Positions 7,668 to 17,965 are shown, numbered from the stretch's first letter. The stretch: DNA of 64,000 nucleotides from Blattabacterium cuenoti (GCF_014251335.1 NZ_CP059186.1:62001-126000); one strand, 5' to 3'. Notes: a model not told the origin generated them from the sequence alone. Numbers and translations are program-made.

Positions 7668-8997
7668 TATATAAACGAACTCTATTATTTTTATTTAAAT
7701 ATTTATTAGCAACTATTTTTATATCTTCTATAGTTATTTCTCGATATTTTTCTATATCAGTATTGATTAAGTCAGCATTACGATAATATAAATAATAGTG
7801 AGATAAATTTGCAGTAATTCCACTCATAGAATAATTATCGGAAATAAATTTTTTTTCAAAATAGTTTTTTTGTTTATCCAATTCATATTGTGTGATTCCT
7901 TGTTCCTTTAAAAGATCGATTTCTTCATCTATTATTTTTGTTAATTGATTTAATGTTATTCCAGGATTTATTAATCCATATATTACAAAAATACCATAAT
8001 CTTCCATTGTATCTAAAAAAGAACCGGCATAAGAAGCTGTTTGTTTTTTGTTTACAATACTTTTTATTATACGAGAACTTTCTCCAGAAGATAATACGTG
8101 ATCAATAATTTTTAATACATAAGAATCTTTATTTGTTAGTTTAGGCACTCTATAGGATAAAAATACTCCAGGAACCTTAGTATTTTTATCCACGTAAGTG
8201 GAAAATATTTCTTTTTTCATCGGTTCTTCTTCTATTTTTTTCATTCTAAAATTCATCTTTCCTTTAGGAATAGATGCGAAATATTTTTTAATTAATATTT
8301 TAGCTTCATTCATATTAAAATCACCGGACACAACTAAAACAGCATTATTTGGAACATAGTAAGTGTTATAAAATTCTTTATAATCCGCTTCTGTAGCCGC
8401 ATCCAAATCTTGGTCTAATCCAATAATTGGATATTTATATGGATGTTTTTTGAATAATAATGAAGGAATAATTTCCGAAATCGCTTTCATATATGGTTGA
8501 TTTTCTACTCGCATTTTTTTTTCTTCTTTTACCACTTCCCTTTGTATGTTAATACTTTCTTCATCAACTTTTGCATGAAGCATTCTTTCCGATTCTAACC
8601 ATAAAGCTAATGGAAGACGATCAGATGGCAAGATTTCATAATAACAAGTTTCATCATAATTTGTATAAGCATTATTTTTTCCTCCATTAGAGGCTATATA
8701 TTTAAAATATTCTCCTTTTTTAATATTTTTGGATCCTTCAAACATAAGATGTTCGAAAAAATGAGCAAAACCTGATCTACCAGGTATTTCATTTTTACTT
8801 CCTACATGATACAAAACGGAAATAGAAACTAAAGGGTTTGTTTGATCTTGGTGTAAAATAACATGCAACCCATTTGATAGTTTTTCTTCGAAAAATTTAA
8901 TTTTATACGACTTTTTATAAGAATTAAACTCTTTGGAAATCAGGTTATTATATCCCATAGTTATTAACATTAATAAAAAAAAATAAATCCTATTCAT
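7636..8997 (-). CDS. M16 family zinc metallopeptidase, catalytic subunit
   Basis: This 453-residue insulinase-type protease opens with a signal-like hydrophobic segment (IYFFLLMLITMGY). It carries the inverted zinc motif HFFEH in RSGFAHFFEHLMFEGS, with the downstream Glu region ESERMLHAKVDEESINIQRE. The R/Y pair used for substrate binding may lie in the second domain. It probably acts outside the cytoplasm as a processing or degradative peptidase. Its non-catalytic paralogue follows immediately with a 32-base overlap, the usual arrangement for bacterial M16B pairs. Substrate unknown. Confidence 0.88.
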   Translation of the reverse strand: MNRIYFFLLMLITMGYNNLISKEFNSYKKSYKIKFFEEKLSNGLHVILHQDQTNPLVSISVLYHVGSKNEIPGRSGFAHFFEHLMFEGSKNIKKGEYFKYIASNGGKNNAYTNYDETCYYEILPSDRLPLALWLESERMLHAKVDEESINIQREVVKEEKKMRVENQPYMKAISEIIPSLLFKKHPYKYPIIGLDQDLDAATEADYKEFYNTYYVPNNAVLVVSGDFNMNEAKILIKKYFASIPKGKMNFRMKKIEEEPMKKEIFSTYVDKNTKVPGVFLSYRVPKLTNKDSYVLKIIDHVLSSGESSRIIKSIVNKKQTASYAGSFLDTMEDYGIFVIYGLINPGITLNQLTKIIDEEIDLLKEQGITQYELDKQKNYFEKKFISDNYSMSGITANLSHYYLYYRNADLINTDIEKYREITIEDIKIVANKYLNKNNRVRLYNVPDNNNTDK

Positions 8998-9122
8998 GAA
9001 ACAAAGTTAAAGATTCATAGATTCATATAAAGAAATTTACGAATTTTTTTTTCCAAAAAATGAGATTTTTTTATTTTATTTTGTTTATAATATAAAATTA
9101 TGAATTCATTATAATTTATAGT

Positions 9123-10433
9123 ATGAGAAGAATTTTATTTTTTATTTTCATTTTTTCTATTTTTTTAATAATAATAGGAGGAAATAAACTAAAAGCTGAT
9201 AGTATAAAAGGAGACGTAGAAAATGGAACTAAACTTTTTAAAAAAAATTGTACAGCATGCCATTCCATAGAGTTAGAAAAAAAAATGATAGGACCTGCTT
9301 TATATGGAGTGACTGAAAAAAGAAGTCGTAAATGGTTACACGAGTGGATTAAGGATAATAAATCCTTAAGAAAAAGCGGAGATAAAGATGCCATAGCAAT
9401 TTATAAGGAATATGGAAATATAGAAATGAATTCATTTTCTCAATTATCAGAAAAACAGATAGATGATATATTATCTTTTATAATAAAAAGTCCAGATTCA
9501 AAAAAAGAGACAGAAAATCATGTTAATAATAATGAAACTCATGAAAAAAAAGAAAAAGAATTTTTAGTGAAATTAATTATTTTCTGTTTTGGTATTTTAT
9601 CTTTAATTCTGATTTGGATTTTATATAGAATACAAATTCTAATCAGATTAATAAATCAAGGAGAAACAGAGGTTTCTATTTTTAGAAAAAAAAATTTTAT
9701 AATAAATATTTTATATAAAAAAATATTGGGAAATGACAAAAAAAAATGGTATTTATTTTCTTGTTTTACAGGTTTTTTTTTGTTAGCAGGAATATATGAA
9801 AGTTGGAGTTTTTTAATGAAAATAGATGTAAATAAGGGGTATAAACCTGAACAGCCTATTTATTTTTCTCACAAAATTCACTCTGAAATTAACAAAATTG
9901 ATTGTCAATATTGTCATTCTTCTGCAAAGTATGGAAAGGTATCTGGTATTCCTTCAGTTAATGTTTGTATGAATTGTCATATTACTATTCATGAATATAA
10001 TGGAGATTATTTAGAAAAAGGAAAAAGTAGAGATGAATATAATAAGGAAATACAAAAAATATATCATGTTGTAGGGTGGGATCCTGAAACAAGAAAATAT
10101 TCTAAAAAAACTCATCCTATTCAATGGATACGTATTCACAATATGCCAGATTTTGTATACTTTGATCATTCTCAACATATCCTAACAGGAGAAAAAACAA
10201 TTAAAAAATTAAAAAAAGTAAATTTAGTTTGTAATGCCTGTCATGGAGAAGTTCAGAAAATGGATACAGTAGAAATGTCTAATGATTTTACTATGGAATG
10301 GTGTATTTCTTGTCATAAAACTGTAGAAATAGATATTCAAAATCGATATTATAAAGAATATTTTCCGAATAAAAAAAATAAAATAACTGTTGATATGATT
10401 GGAGGAACAGAATGCGCTAAATGTCATTACTGA
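9123..10433 (+). CDS. actA: Alternative Complex III subunit ActA, multiheme cytochrome c
   Basis: This is the cytochrome c subunit of the quinol:acceptor oxidoreductase Alternative Complex III. A signal segment (residues 1-25) precedes a monoheme domain with NCTACH (Cys43, Cys46, His47). Two membrane segments follow near residues 147-170 and 205-225. Then come five more CxxCH sites: CQYCH, CMNCH, CNACH, CISCH and CAKCH. Six hemes therefore fit a pentaheme ActA carrying a fused N-terminal cytochrome c domain, as in other Bacteroidetes. It opens a compact same-strand operon ending with actF at 17210. No clear TAnnTTTG promoter was found in the 125 bases upstream. Confidence 0.92.
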   Translation: MRRILFFIFIFSIFLIIIGGNKLKADSIKGDVENGTKLFKKNCTACHSIELEKKMIGPALYGVTEKRSRKWLHEWIKDNKSLRKSGDKDAIAIYKEYGNIEMNSFSQLSEKQIDDILSFIIKSPDSKKETENHVNNNETHEKKEKEFLVKLIIFCFGILSLILIWILYRIQILIRLINQGETEVSIFRKKNFIINILYKKILGNDKKKWYLFSCFTGFFLLAGIYESWSFLMKIDVNKGYKPEQPIYFSHKIHSEINKIDCQYCHSSAKYGKVSGIPSVNVCMNCHITIHEYNGDYLEKGKSRDEYNKEIQKIYHVVGWDPETRKYSKKTHPIQWIRIHNMPDFVYFDHSQHILTGEKTIKKLKKVNLVCNACHGEVQKMDTVEMSNDFTMEWCISCHKTVEIDIQNRYYKEYFPNKKNKITVDMIGGTECAKCHY

Positions 10434-10440
10434 AAAAAAA

Positions 10441-13428
10441 ATGAAAGCGATTAATAAAATTATTATGAAATTAAATAAAAAGGAAAAAATATTTGATAAT
10501 TATAATCCGATCAAAGATCTCTTTAAAGGAGAAACATCTAGACGTGATTTTCTTAAGTGGTTAGGGTTTGGTACGGCTTCAGTAACTTTAGCCGCTTGCA
10601 AAGGGCCAGTAATAAAATCTATACCTTATGTAGTCAAACCAGATAATATAACACCAGGGATTCCTAATTATTATGCATCAACTATGATTGATTCTTTTGA
10701 TATAGGAAGTGTTTTGGTGAAAACAAGAGAAGGCCGGCCTATAAAAATAGAACCTAATTCATCTTCTGAATACTTTAATACAACTTCTGCAAGAATACAA
10801 TCTTCTTTGTTATCTCTTTATGACGAAGAAAGATTACGAAATCCTTTTTTAAAAGGAAAACAAAGTTCTTGGAAAGAAATAGATAATTATGTGATTCAAC
10901 ATTTGAAATATTTATCTAAAACGAAAAAATATATAATTTTCCTTTCTTATTCTTTTCCAAGTTTTTCAACAAAAAAATTAATTCAAGATTTCAAAAAAAA
11001 ATATTCTTATACTAAATGGATTACTTATGATCCTATTTCATATTCCAAAGCTTTGGATGCTTCAGAAGAAACGTTTGGAGTTCGTGGATTCCCTGTATTT
11101 GATTTAGAAAAATCAGAATTAATAGTTTCATTTGATGCTGATTTTTTGGGAGATTGGAGTCCAGAAAATATGGCAAAATCTTATGTTCTTAATAGAAGAC
11201 CTAATAAAAATATGATGCAGCATATTCAAATAGAAAGTAATATGACAATAACTGGAGCCAATGCAGATATTCGTTTATCTAAGAAACCTTCTGATATAAA
11301 AAAAATGTTGCTTGAAATTTTTCAAAAAATTTTTTTAGGAAAAAAACCTAAAGATGAAAATGCAGAGAAAATAGCTTTATTAATAAATAAAATGGGATCT
11401 AAAAGCGTTATTCTTGCAGATGGAGATGAAGAATCTTATGAATTATCTTTTTTGATTAATAAAAAAATTAATAGTCATGCGTTACAAAGGAATAAATTCT
11501 TTTTTTCAAAAGAAAGTAATGATAATGAATTCATAAATTTTTTGAAAAATTTAGAAAAAGAAAATATTGGAGGTTTATTTATTCACAATGTAAATCCTAT
11601 TTACAGTCTTCCATTATCTATTTCTGAAAAAGTAAAAAAATTTATAAAAAAAATACCTTTAACAGTTTCTTTTTCTATGAAAAAAGATGAAACCAATGAA
11701 ATGATGGATGTATTAGCACCTATTCCTCATTGGTTAGAAAGTTGGGGAGACACTTATCCAGTTACTAATGTTCATACATTAATACAACCCACGATTCAAC
11801 CGATTTTTAGTACAAGGCAATTTCAAGATTCTTTAATAATTTGGAGCGAAATTAAAGAAAAAAATTATTACGAATATTTGAAAAAAACTTGGGAAAAAGA
11901 TATCGTTCCTAAATCTAATGTTTCCTCTTTTAATGAAGCTTTATTTCATGGAGTAGTGAAAATAACAAACCATAAACCTGTTTCAGGTAATTTGAATTTT
12001 TCAATAAGTAACAAAAAAATCAAAAAATATGGAAAAAAGATAGTTGATAAAAAAGTAGAAAAAAACTTTGAACTTAGATTCTACACAAAAATTAGTATGG
12101 GAGATGGACATCAATATAATAATCCTTGGTTACAAGAACTTCCGGATCCCATTACGCGCACTACATGGGATAATTATTTAACTATATCATATTTTGATGC
12201 GAATAAAATGGGATTGAAAAATTGGAATTCTGGAGATGGATCTATAAATGGAAACTGTGTAGATTTAATTAAAAATAATAAAACGATAATTCAAAATATT
12301 CCTGTTTTTATTCAACCTGGACAAGCCGTAGGATCTATAGGTTTAGCTTTTGGTTATGGTCAGAATCAAGGAAAGTTATCTAAGCTAGTTAATGGAAAAA
12401 ACGCTTACAGAGGTTATGAAAATTTTTTTATAGTACAAAATAATATACAAATAAAAAAAGTAGATGAAATACATAAATTTGCTTGTGTACAGTTGCACCA
12501 CACAACGGTAGGAAGAAGTTTAGTGAAAGAAACAGATTTAGATATATTCTTAAATAATCCTAAAGAAATTTGGAATGAAGAAGAAAAAGTTTTAACTCAT
12601 AAAGGAATGCTTTCTCAAGAAAAAATTTCGATTTGGGATCAAAATCATGAAAATAAGAATGGACATCATTTTAATTTATCTATAGATTTAAATGCTTGTA
12701 TTGGATGTGGCGCTTGCATCATCGCATGTCATTCTGAAAATAATGTACCTGTTGTTGGAAAAAAGGAAATAGAGAAATCTAGAGATATGCATTGGTTACG
12801 TATAGATAGGTATTACTTTTCACAAGAAGAAAATAACGAAAAAGATATTTATAAAAGTCCAAAAATAACATTTCAACCGATCATGTGTCAACATTGTGAT
12901 CATGCTCCTTGTGAAACAGTATGTCCTGTTGGAGCGACTTCTCATGGAACACAAGGTCAAAATATGATGATATATAACCGTTGTGTAGGAACTCGTTATT
13001 GTGCAAATAATTGTCCTTATAAAGTCAGACGATTTAATTGGTTTAATTATGCTAATAATCAAAAATTTGATTTTAACATGAATAATACTTTGGGAAAAAT
13101 GGTTCTAAATCCAGATGTTGTTGTTAGAAGCAGAGGAGTCATGGAAAAATGTTCTTTATGCATACAAAGAACACAGCATGTTATAGGAATTGCAAAAAAA
13201 GAAAATAGAAAAGTTAAAGATAAAGAATTTGAAACAGCTTGCAGTATTTCTTGTCCTACCAAAGCTATTACTTTTGGAGATATTAATGATACGACTAGTC
13301 TTATTTCTAAAAAAATAAAAAATTCTAGATCTTATAAACTATTAGATTTTATAGGGGTAAGACCTAATGTATCTTATCAATTGAAAATTAGAAATAAAAA
13401 GAAAAATGAAATAGAGAAAATGAAATAG
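10441..13428 (+). CDS. actB: Alternative Complex III subunit ActB, molybdopterin-like/iron-sulfur protein
   Basis: This is a periplasm-facing electron-transfer subunit of about 995 residues. A twin-arginine motif SRRDFLKW and a lipobox-like LAAC follow near the N-terminus, indicating Tat export and lipidation. The large N-terminal domain resembles molybdopterin oxidoreductases but needs no cofactor in this family. The C-terminal ferredoxin part has CIGCGACIIAC, CQHCDHAPCETVCP, CVGTRYCANNCP and CSLC...CSISCP, enough for three or four clusters. I chose the ATG at 10441, seven bases after actA; an upstream TTG at 10399 would overlap actA and extends beyond the family start. Identity is firm from motif order and neighbours. 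Confidence 0.93.
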   Translation: MKAINKIIMKLNKKEKIFDNYNPIKDLFKGETSRRDFLKWLGFGTASVTLAACKGPVIKSIPYVVKPDNITPGIPNYYASTMIDSFDIGSVLVKTREGRPIKIEPNSSSEYFNTTSARIQSSLLSLYDEERLRNPFLKGKQSSWKEIDNYVIQHLKYLSKTKKYIIFLSYSFPSFSTKKLIQDFKKKYSYTKWITYDPISYSKALDASEETFGVRGFPVFDLEKSELIVSFDADFLGDWSPENMAKSYVLNRRPNKNMMQHIQIESNMTITGANADIRLSKKPSDIKKMLLEIFQKIFLGKKPKDENAEKIALLINKMGSKSVILADGDEESYELSFLINKKINSHALQRNKFFFSKESNDNEFINFLKNLEKENIGGLFIHNVNPIYSLPLSISEKVKKFIKKIPLTVSFSMKKDETNEMMDVLAPIPHWLESWGDTYPVTNVHTLIQPTIQPIFSTRQFQDSLIIWSEIKEKNYYEYLKKTWEKDIVPKSNVSSFNEALFHGVVKITNHKPVSGNLNFSISNKKIKKYGKKIVDKKVEKNFELRFYTKISMGDGHQYNNPWLQELPDPITRTTWDNYLTISYFDANKMGLKNWNSGDGSINGNCVDLIKNNKTIIQNIPVFIQPGQAVGSIGLAFGYGQNQGKLSKLVNGKNAYRGYENFFIVQNNIQIKKVDEIHKFACVQLHHTTVGRSLVKETDLDIFLNNPKEIWNEEEKVLTHKGMLSQEKISIWDQNHENKNGHHFNLSIDLNACIGCGACIIACHSENNVPVVGKKEIEKSRDMHWLRIDRYYFSQEENNEKDIYKSPKITFQPIMCQHCDHAPCETVCPVGATSHGTQGQNMMIYNRCVGTRYCANNCPYKVRRFNWFNYANNQKFDFNMNNTLGKMVLNPDVVVRSRGVMEKCSLCIQRTQHVIGIAKKENRKVKDKEFETACSISCPTKAITFGDINDTTSLISKKIKNSRSYKLLDFIGVRPNVSYQLKIRNKKKNEIEKMK

Positions 13429-13436
13429 AGAAAATT

Positions 13437-14813
13437 ATGTTAAATCATTATGAATCTTCTATAAGGAAACCCCTAATTTTAGGAAAAAAAACATTAAAAA
13501 AAATTACCGATGATATATTAAATCCTATTAAAAGTAAAGCCGGAAATATGTGGTGGATATCTTTACTTATTTCTTTTTTAGCTTTTTTATGGGGACTAGG
13601 ATGCATTTTTTATACAATTGGAACAGGTATTGGTGTATGGGGATTAAATAGAACTATTAACTGGGCTTGGGATATTACCAATTTTGTTTGGTGGGTTGGA
13701 ATTGGTCATGCTGGTACTTTAATTTCAGCTGTTTTGTTATTATTTCGTCAAAAATGGCGTTTATCTATTAATCGTTCAGCAGAAGCAATGACAATTTTTG
13801 CAGTAATCCAAGCGGGATTATTTCCTATTATTCATATGGGAAGACCATGGAATGCTCATTGGGTATTACCTATCCCTAATCAATTTGGGACTTTATGGCC
13901 GAATTTTAATTCTCCTTTATTATGGGATGTATTTGCTATTAGTACTTATTTTTCTGTTTCTACAGTTTTTTGGTTCATGGGATTAATTCCAGATTTTGCG
14001 ATGATCCGAGATCGGATTTCAGATCCTTTTCAAAAAAAAATATATAGTATTCTTAGTTTTGGATGGGGAGGAACATCAAAAGATTGGCAAAGGTTTGAAG
14101 AAGTCTCCTTAATTTTAGCTGGTTTATGCACCCCATTAGTATTCTCTGTACACACTATTGTTTCTTTTGATTTTTCTACTTCTGTAATTAAAGGTTGGCA
14201 CAGTACAATCTTTCCTCCATATTTTGTAGCAGGAGCTATATTTTCTGGTTTTGCTATGGTTCAAACTTTATTAGGGGTAGCAAGAAAAGTCCTTTCTTTA
14301 GAAGATTATATTACCAAAAATCATGTTGAATATATGAACATGATTATTTTACTAACAGGAGGAATTGTTTTATTAGCTTATATTTCAGAATTTATTCTTG
14401 CTTGGTATTCAGGAAGTCCTTTTGAAAAATTCATTTATTTTTCTGTAGAAGCATCTAAAGGACCATTTTGGTGGGCTTTTTGGGCTCTGATCATTTGTAA
14501 TATCATTATCCCTCAATTTTTATGGATAAAATCTGTACGAAGAAGTTTTTTCTGGTCTTATGTTATAGCTATCATCATAAATATTGGAATGTGGTTTGAA
14601 AGATTTGACATTATTGTTTTAAATTTAAGCCGTGATTATCTTCCTTCTTCTTGGACAGGGTTTATTCCTTCATTTGTAGATGTTGGAATTTTTATAGGAA
14701 CCATTGGTCTATTTTTCATACTTTATTTATTATACATACGTGTTTTTCCTGTTATTTCACAATCAGAATTAAAAACAATATTGAACCCAGATCATGATCA
14801 TGATAAAAAATAA
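13437..14813 (+). CDS. actC: Alternative Complex III subunit ActC, NrfD-like quinol-binding membrane protein
   Basis: This polytopic inner-membrane protein has 458 residues and about ten helices. Recognisable stretches include WWVGIGHAGTLISAVLLL, HMGRPWNAHWVLPIP and GPFWWAFWALIICNIIIPQ. NrfD-like ActC binds the quinol and passes electrons to ActB. It starts eight bases after actB and its end abuts or overlaps actD. The extreme C-terminus is DHDHDKK, a His/Asp tail also seen on AtpB in this window. Confidence 0.93.
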   Translation: MLNHYESSIRKPLILGKKTLKKITDDILNPIKSKAGNMWWISLLISFLAFLWGLGCIFYTIGTGIGVWGLNRTINWAWDITNFVWWVGIGHAGTLISAVLLLFRQKWRLSINRSAEAMTIFAVIQAGLFPIIHMGRPWNAHWVLPIPNQFGTLWPNFNSPLLWDVFAISTYFSVSTVFWFMGLIPDFAMIRDRISDPFQKKIYSILSFGWGGTSKDWQRFEEVSLILAGLCTPLVFSVHTIVSFDFSTSVIKGWHSTIFPPYFVAGAIFSGFAMVQTLLGVARKVLSLEDYITKNHVEYMNMIILLTGGIVLLAYISEFILAWYSGSPFEKFIYFSVEASKGPFWWAFWALIICNIIIPQFLWIKSVRRSFFWSYVIAIIINIGMWFERFDIIVLNLSRDYLPSSWTGFIPSFVDVGIFIGTIGLFFILYLLYIRVFPVISQSELKTILNPDHDHDKK

Positions 14814-14817
14814 TGAA

Positions 14818-15354
14818 ATGAAAATGAATGTAAATGCATATTCATATGTACATGCATTATATAATAATGATAATACGTTGATAAATAGCATTAAAATTAT
14901 ACAGGATCATAATTATAACATCCATGATGTATATTCTCCTTTTCCTATTCATAATTTAAACAATGTGTTAAAACTAAAAAAAACAAATTTATCTTTTTTG
15001 TCTTTTATATATGGATTATTGGGCTTTTGCATAGCTTGTATATTAACTTGGTATACTATGATTTGGGATTGGCCTCAAAATATTGGAGGAAAACCCTCTT
15101 TTTCTTGGATTAGAAATATTCCTTCTTTTGTTCCTGTTATATTTGAGTTAACAATTTTTTTTTCTGCACATTTTATGTGTATCACTTATCTTATTCAATG
15201 TAGATTATTTCCAGGACGTGTGCCAAAAAATCCGGATCCAAGAACAACTGATAACATGTTCTTATTAGAAATTCATACTGAAAAAAATACCGAAAAATTA
15301 GCAGATCTATTAAAAGAAAATGGAGCAATAGAGGTTCTGATAAAAAAATATTAA
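14818..15354 (+). CDS. actD: Alternative Complex III subunit ActD (DUF3341)
   Basis: This small membrane subunit has two predicted helices (SFIYGLLGFCIACILTWYTM and VPVIFELTIFFSAHFMCITY) after a soluble N-terminal part. That part contains the family motif DVYSPFPIHNL, and the C-terminal segment has NPDPRTTDNMFLLEI. Candidate ATGs in frame are 14794, 14800, 14818 and 14824. I chose 14818, just beyond the actC stop, because the family N-terminus aligns close to it; starts at 14794 or 14800 would overlap actC. ActD stabilises the complex in the membrane and carries no cofactor. Confidence 0.88.
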   Translation: MKMNVNAYSYVHALYNNDNTLINSIKIIQDHNYNIHDVYSPFPIHNLNNVLKLKKTNLSFLSFIYGLLGFCIACILTWYTMIWDWPQNIGGKPSFSWIRNIPSFVPVIFELTIFFSAHFMCITYLIQCRLFPGRVPKNPDPRTTDNMFLLEIHTEKNTEKLADLLKENGAIEVLIKKY

Positions 15355-15391
15355 ACTAAAATTAAAAATATTATAAGTTAAGTGTAGTATT

Positions 15392-16006
15392 ATGAATAAA
15401 TATTTTGACGAAATTATTATTATTTTAAATATGGTTTTATTAATATTTCTAGAATCTTGTTGGTTTGATAAAACCAAACCTAATATAGTATATATGCCGG
15501 ATATGTATTATTCTGAAGCATATGAACCTTATTCAGATCCTTATCCTAATTATAAAGAAACTAAAAAAATTAAAATTCCTTTTTTTTTAAAAAATAAAAC
15601 TTCTTCTCTCTTATCAGTAAAAGGGACTATTTCTAGAAATGACTTATTTTATGATTTAATAGATATTGAAAAAAATAAAGAATTGAACAATTCAAAAAAT
15701 ATAGTTAAAAATCCACTATATAACCATGAAGAAAAAGAAATTACAATAAAAAAAGGAAAAAAATTATATCAAATCAATTGTTCTATATGTCACGGTAAAA
15801 ATGGAGATGGAGAAGGAGAATTGGTGAAAAATGAAAAGATTTTTGGAATTCCTAATTATAAAGATAGAGATCTTACTATTGGTAGTATTTATTATGTTGT
15901 TACATATGGAAAAAATAATATGAATTCTTATGCTTCACAATTAAATGAAATAGATAGATGGAGAGTTTCAGAATATGTTATGTTTCTAAAAAATAAAAAT
16001 AAATAA
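15392..16006 (+). CDS. actE: Alternative Complex III subunit ActE, monoheme cytochrome c lipoprotein
   Basis: A hydrophobic N-terminus ending in the lipobox-like LESC (around residue 23) suggests a lipoprotein anchored on the outer face of the inner membrane. One heme site, NCSICHGKNGDGEGE, lies in the C-terminal half, with a likely Met ligand in the later KNNMNSYASQL segment. The conserved Met-Tyr-Glu-Pro-Tyr-like region (YYSEAYEPYSDPY) is typical of ActE from Bacteroidetes. Length 204 is normal. The gene sits between actD and actF. It likely relays electrons toward the terminal oxidase, whose genes are not in this window. Confidence 0.9.
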   Translation: MNKYFDEIIIILNMVLLIFLESCWFDKTKPNIVYMPDMYYSEAYEPYSDPYPNYKETKKIKIPFFLKNKTSSLLSVKGTISRNDLFYDLIDIEKNKELNNSKNIVKNPLYNHEEKEITIKKGKKLYQINCSICHGKNGDGEGELVKNEKIFGIPNYKDRDLTIGSIYYVVTYGKNNMNSYASQLNEIDRWRVSEYVMFLKNKNK

Positions 16007-16013
16007 AATTAAC

Positions 16014-17210
16014 ATGTATCAGTTTTCTAAAAAAAATAAGAATATTATTATTATTATAATAATTATAGGTTTTATTTTTATTTTTTTAGATAAAATCTTT
16101 CAGGATCATAAACCTTGGACGCTATTATATATTTCCATTTTTTATTTCACTTCTATATCTCTAGGAACATTGTTTTTTTTGGGGATACAAAATATTTCAA
16201 AATCAGGTTGGTCCGTAATTATTCATCCTATTATGGAGGAAATTTCTTCTTTTATACCATATGGTGGTTTTATGATTCTTATCTTTTTGTTATTAAATAC
16301 AATGGATATTGTACGTATCTTTCATTGGATGAATTCCGATTTATATAATCCTATTTCTTTGAAATATGATAAAATTATTGCAAATAAAAAACTATTTTTT
16401 AATGTTACATTTTTTTTGGTTAGAGCTGTGATTTATGTATTAGGATGTAGTTTTTTTTATTTAAATATTAAAAAAATATCATATAGATTATATATGTCAT
16501 ATTCTTTAAAAAATTATAATAAATTATATAATAGATCTGTTATTTTTGTTATATTTTTCTCTATCATTTCCATATTTATGATATGGGATTGGATTATGTC
16601 TTTAAATCCACATTGGTTCAGTACTTTATTTAGTTGGTATGTTTTGAGTAGTTTCATTATAACAGGGATAAGCACTATCACAATAATAGCTATTTATCTT
16701 AAGAAAAGAGGAGACTTTCCTTTCTTTAATAAAAATCATTTACATGATCTAAGCAAATACTTATTTTCTGGGAGCTTATTATGGACTTATCTTTGGTTTT
16801 CACAATTTTTACTTTATTGGTATGGAAATATTCCAGAAGAAATTACATATTTTATAAAAAGAGAAGAAATTTATAATTCCATTCATTTTTGGATGTTAAT
16901 TCCTAACTTTTTAATTCCTTTTTTTGTATTAATTAGTAGTAAAAACAAATCAAATTACAAAATAGTATTTTTAGTATCTTTAATATTACTTATCGGTCAT
17001 TACATAGATATATATAATTTAATAGCTCCAGATATTAATAATGGGATTAAATTTTGTATATTCGAAATAATAGGTTCTTTATTAATAATAGGGGGATTTT
17101 TTATTTATATTTTATTATTAAATTTTAATAAAAGAAAATTTCATTCTTCTATTTCTGCAGGGAATCCTTTTTTTCAAGAAAGTAAAAATTATAAGTATCC
17201 TTATATGTAA
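16014..17210 (+). CDS. actF: Alternative Complex III subunit ActF, membrane protein
   Basis: This hydrophobic protein has 398 residues and about ten membrane helices. Landmarks are YISIFYFTSISLGTLFFLG, MEEISSFIPYGG and FSIISIFMIWDWIMSLNPHWFST, as in ActF, the second NrfD-like subunit. It is thought to contribute to proton translocation; that role is inferred from structures of the complex in other bacteria. It closes the act operon, eight bases after actE. The cytochrome oxidase genes that often follow are absent; potassium-uptake genes converge on it instead. Confidence 0.88.
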   Translation: MYQFSKKNKNIIIIIIIIGFIFIFLDKIFQDHKPWTLLYISIFYFTSISLGTLFFLGIQNISKSGWSVIIHPIMEEISSFIPYGGFMILIFLLLNTMDIVRIFHWMNSDLYNPISLKYDKIIANKKLFFNVTFFLVRAVIYVLGCSFFYLNIKKISYRLYMSYSLKNYNKLYNRSVIFVIFFSIISIFMIWDWIMSLNPHWFSTLFSWYVLSSFIITGISTITIIAIYLKKRGDFPFFNKNHLHDLSKYLFSGSLLWTYLWFSQFLLYWYGNIPEEITYFIKREEIYNSIHFWMLIPNFLIPFFVLISSKNKSNYKIVFLVSLILLIGHYIDIYNLIAPDINNGIKFCIFEIIGSLLIIGGFFIYILLLNFNKRKFHSSISAGNPFFQESKNYKYPYM

Positions 17211-17275
17211 AAAAGGAAATTATATTGTGTTTTTTTGAAAAAAAATTGATACAATTCAAAAAAATTGAATCATAA

Positions 17276-17965
17276 TTATTGTTTTTTATCTTTAACAAAA
17301 TTCATGATAGATTTATTAGATCCAAAAAGAGTTAATATATCCCCCTTTTGTAAAACAGTATCTCCTGTGACTAATCCTATGACTTTTCTTGTAGGAGTCC
17401 CTTTAGAAGATGTTGGATTATTAATATCTCGGATAACGGTAACTAAAGAAACAGAATATTTTTGTGTTAATTTTAAACTTTTAACAGATTTTCCATTAAA
17501 AGAATATGGAGAAAAAACTTCTGCTATAGAATGCTTATTATCTACTCTAAAATAATCTAAAGCATAATTAAATGAGATTTGTTTAGTTAATCGAAACGCT
17601 GCATCTTGTTCTGGATGAATCACGTCATTAATACCCATAGCTTCTAATATTGTATCATGAATTTTGGATAAAGATCTACTCACGATTCTCAAATTCTTAT
17701 ATTTTTTTAGTATAGCTGTAGTTACTATTGAAGATCCTTCGTTTTCTCCAATAGCTACAATTCCTAAATCTGCTTGTTGAATAGGCAAGACATTGTAAGC
17801 GGCTTCATTATTAGCGTCCATACATACTACATTTGCTATATGATCTTTCAATAAATCCACTTTTTCCATTTTATGATCTATACCAAATACTTCATGTCCA
17901 TTATCTGTTAAATTAAGAGCTAAAGATCTTCCAAAATTTCCTAATCCAATAATTATGATTTTCAT
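17276..17965 (-). CDS. trkA: Potassium uptake regulatory subunit, TrkA/KtrA type
   Basis: This cytoplasmic RCK protein of 229 residues has an N-terminal Rossmann domain opening IIIGLGNFGRSLALNL, with FGIDHK after the second strand, and a C-terminal RCK_C domain. A single RCK unit of this size is KtrA-like rather than the doubled E. coli TrkA. It binds nucleotides and gates the membrane subunit encoded just upstream (24 bases away, same strand). It converges with actF across about 65 bases of AT-rich sequence that holds only a weak 6-bp hairpin. Confidence 0.9.
   Translation of the reverse strand: MKIIIIGLGNFGRSLALNLTDNGHEVFGIDHKMEKVDLLKDHIANVVCMDANNEAAYNVLPIQQADLGIVAIGENEGSSIVTTAILKKYKNLRIVSRSLSKIHDTILEAMGINDVIHPEQDAAFRLTKQISFNYALDYFRVDNKHSIAEVFSPYSFNGKSVKSLKLTQKYSVSLVTVIRDINNPTSSKGTPTRKVIGLVTGDTVLQKGDILTLFGSNKSIMNFVKDKKQ

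Noticed and set aside
17211..17275. Inverted repeat ATTCAA/TTGAAT between actF and trkA as terminator
   Set aside because: Only six A/T-rich pairs around an A5 loop, too weak to call.
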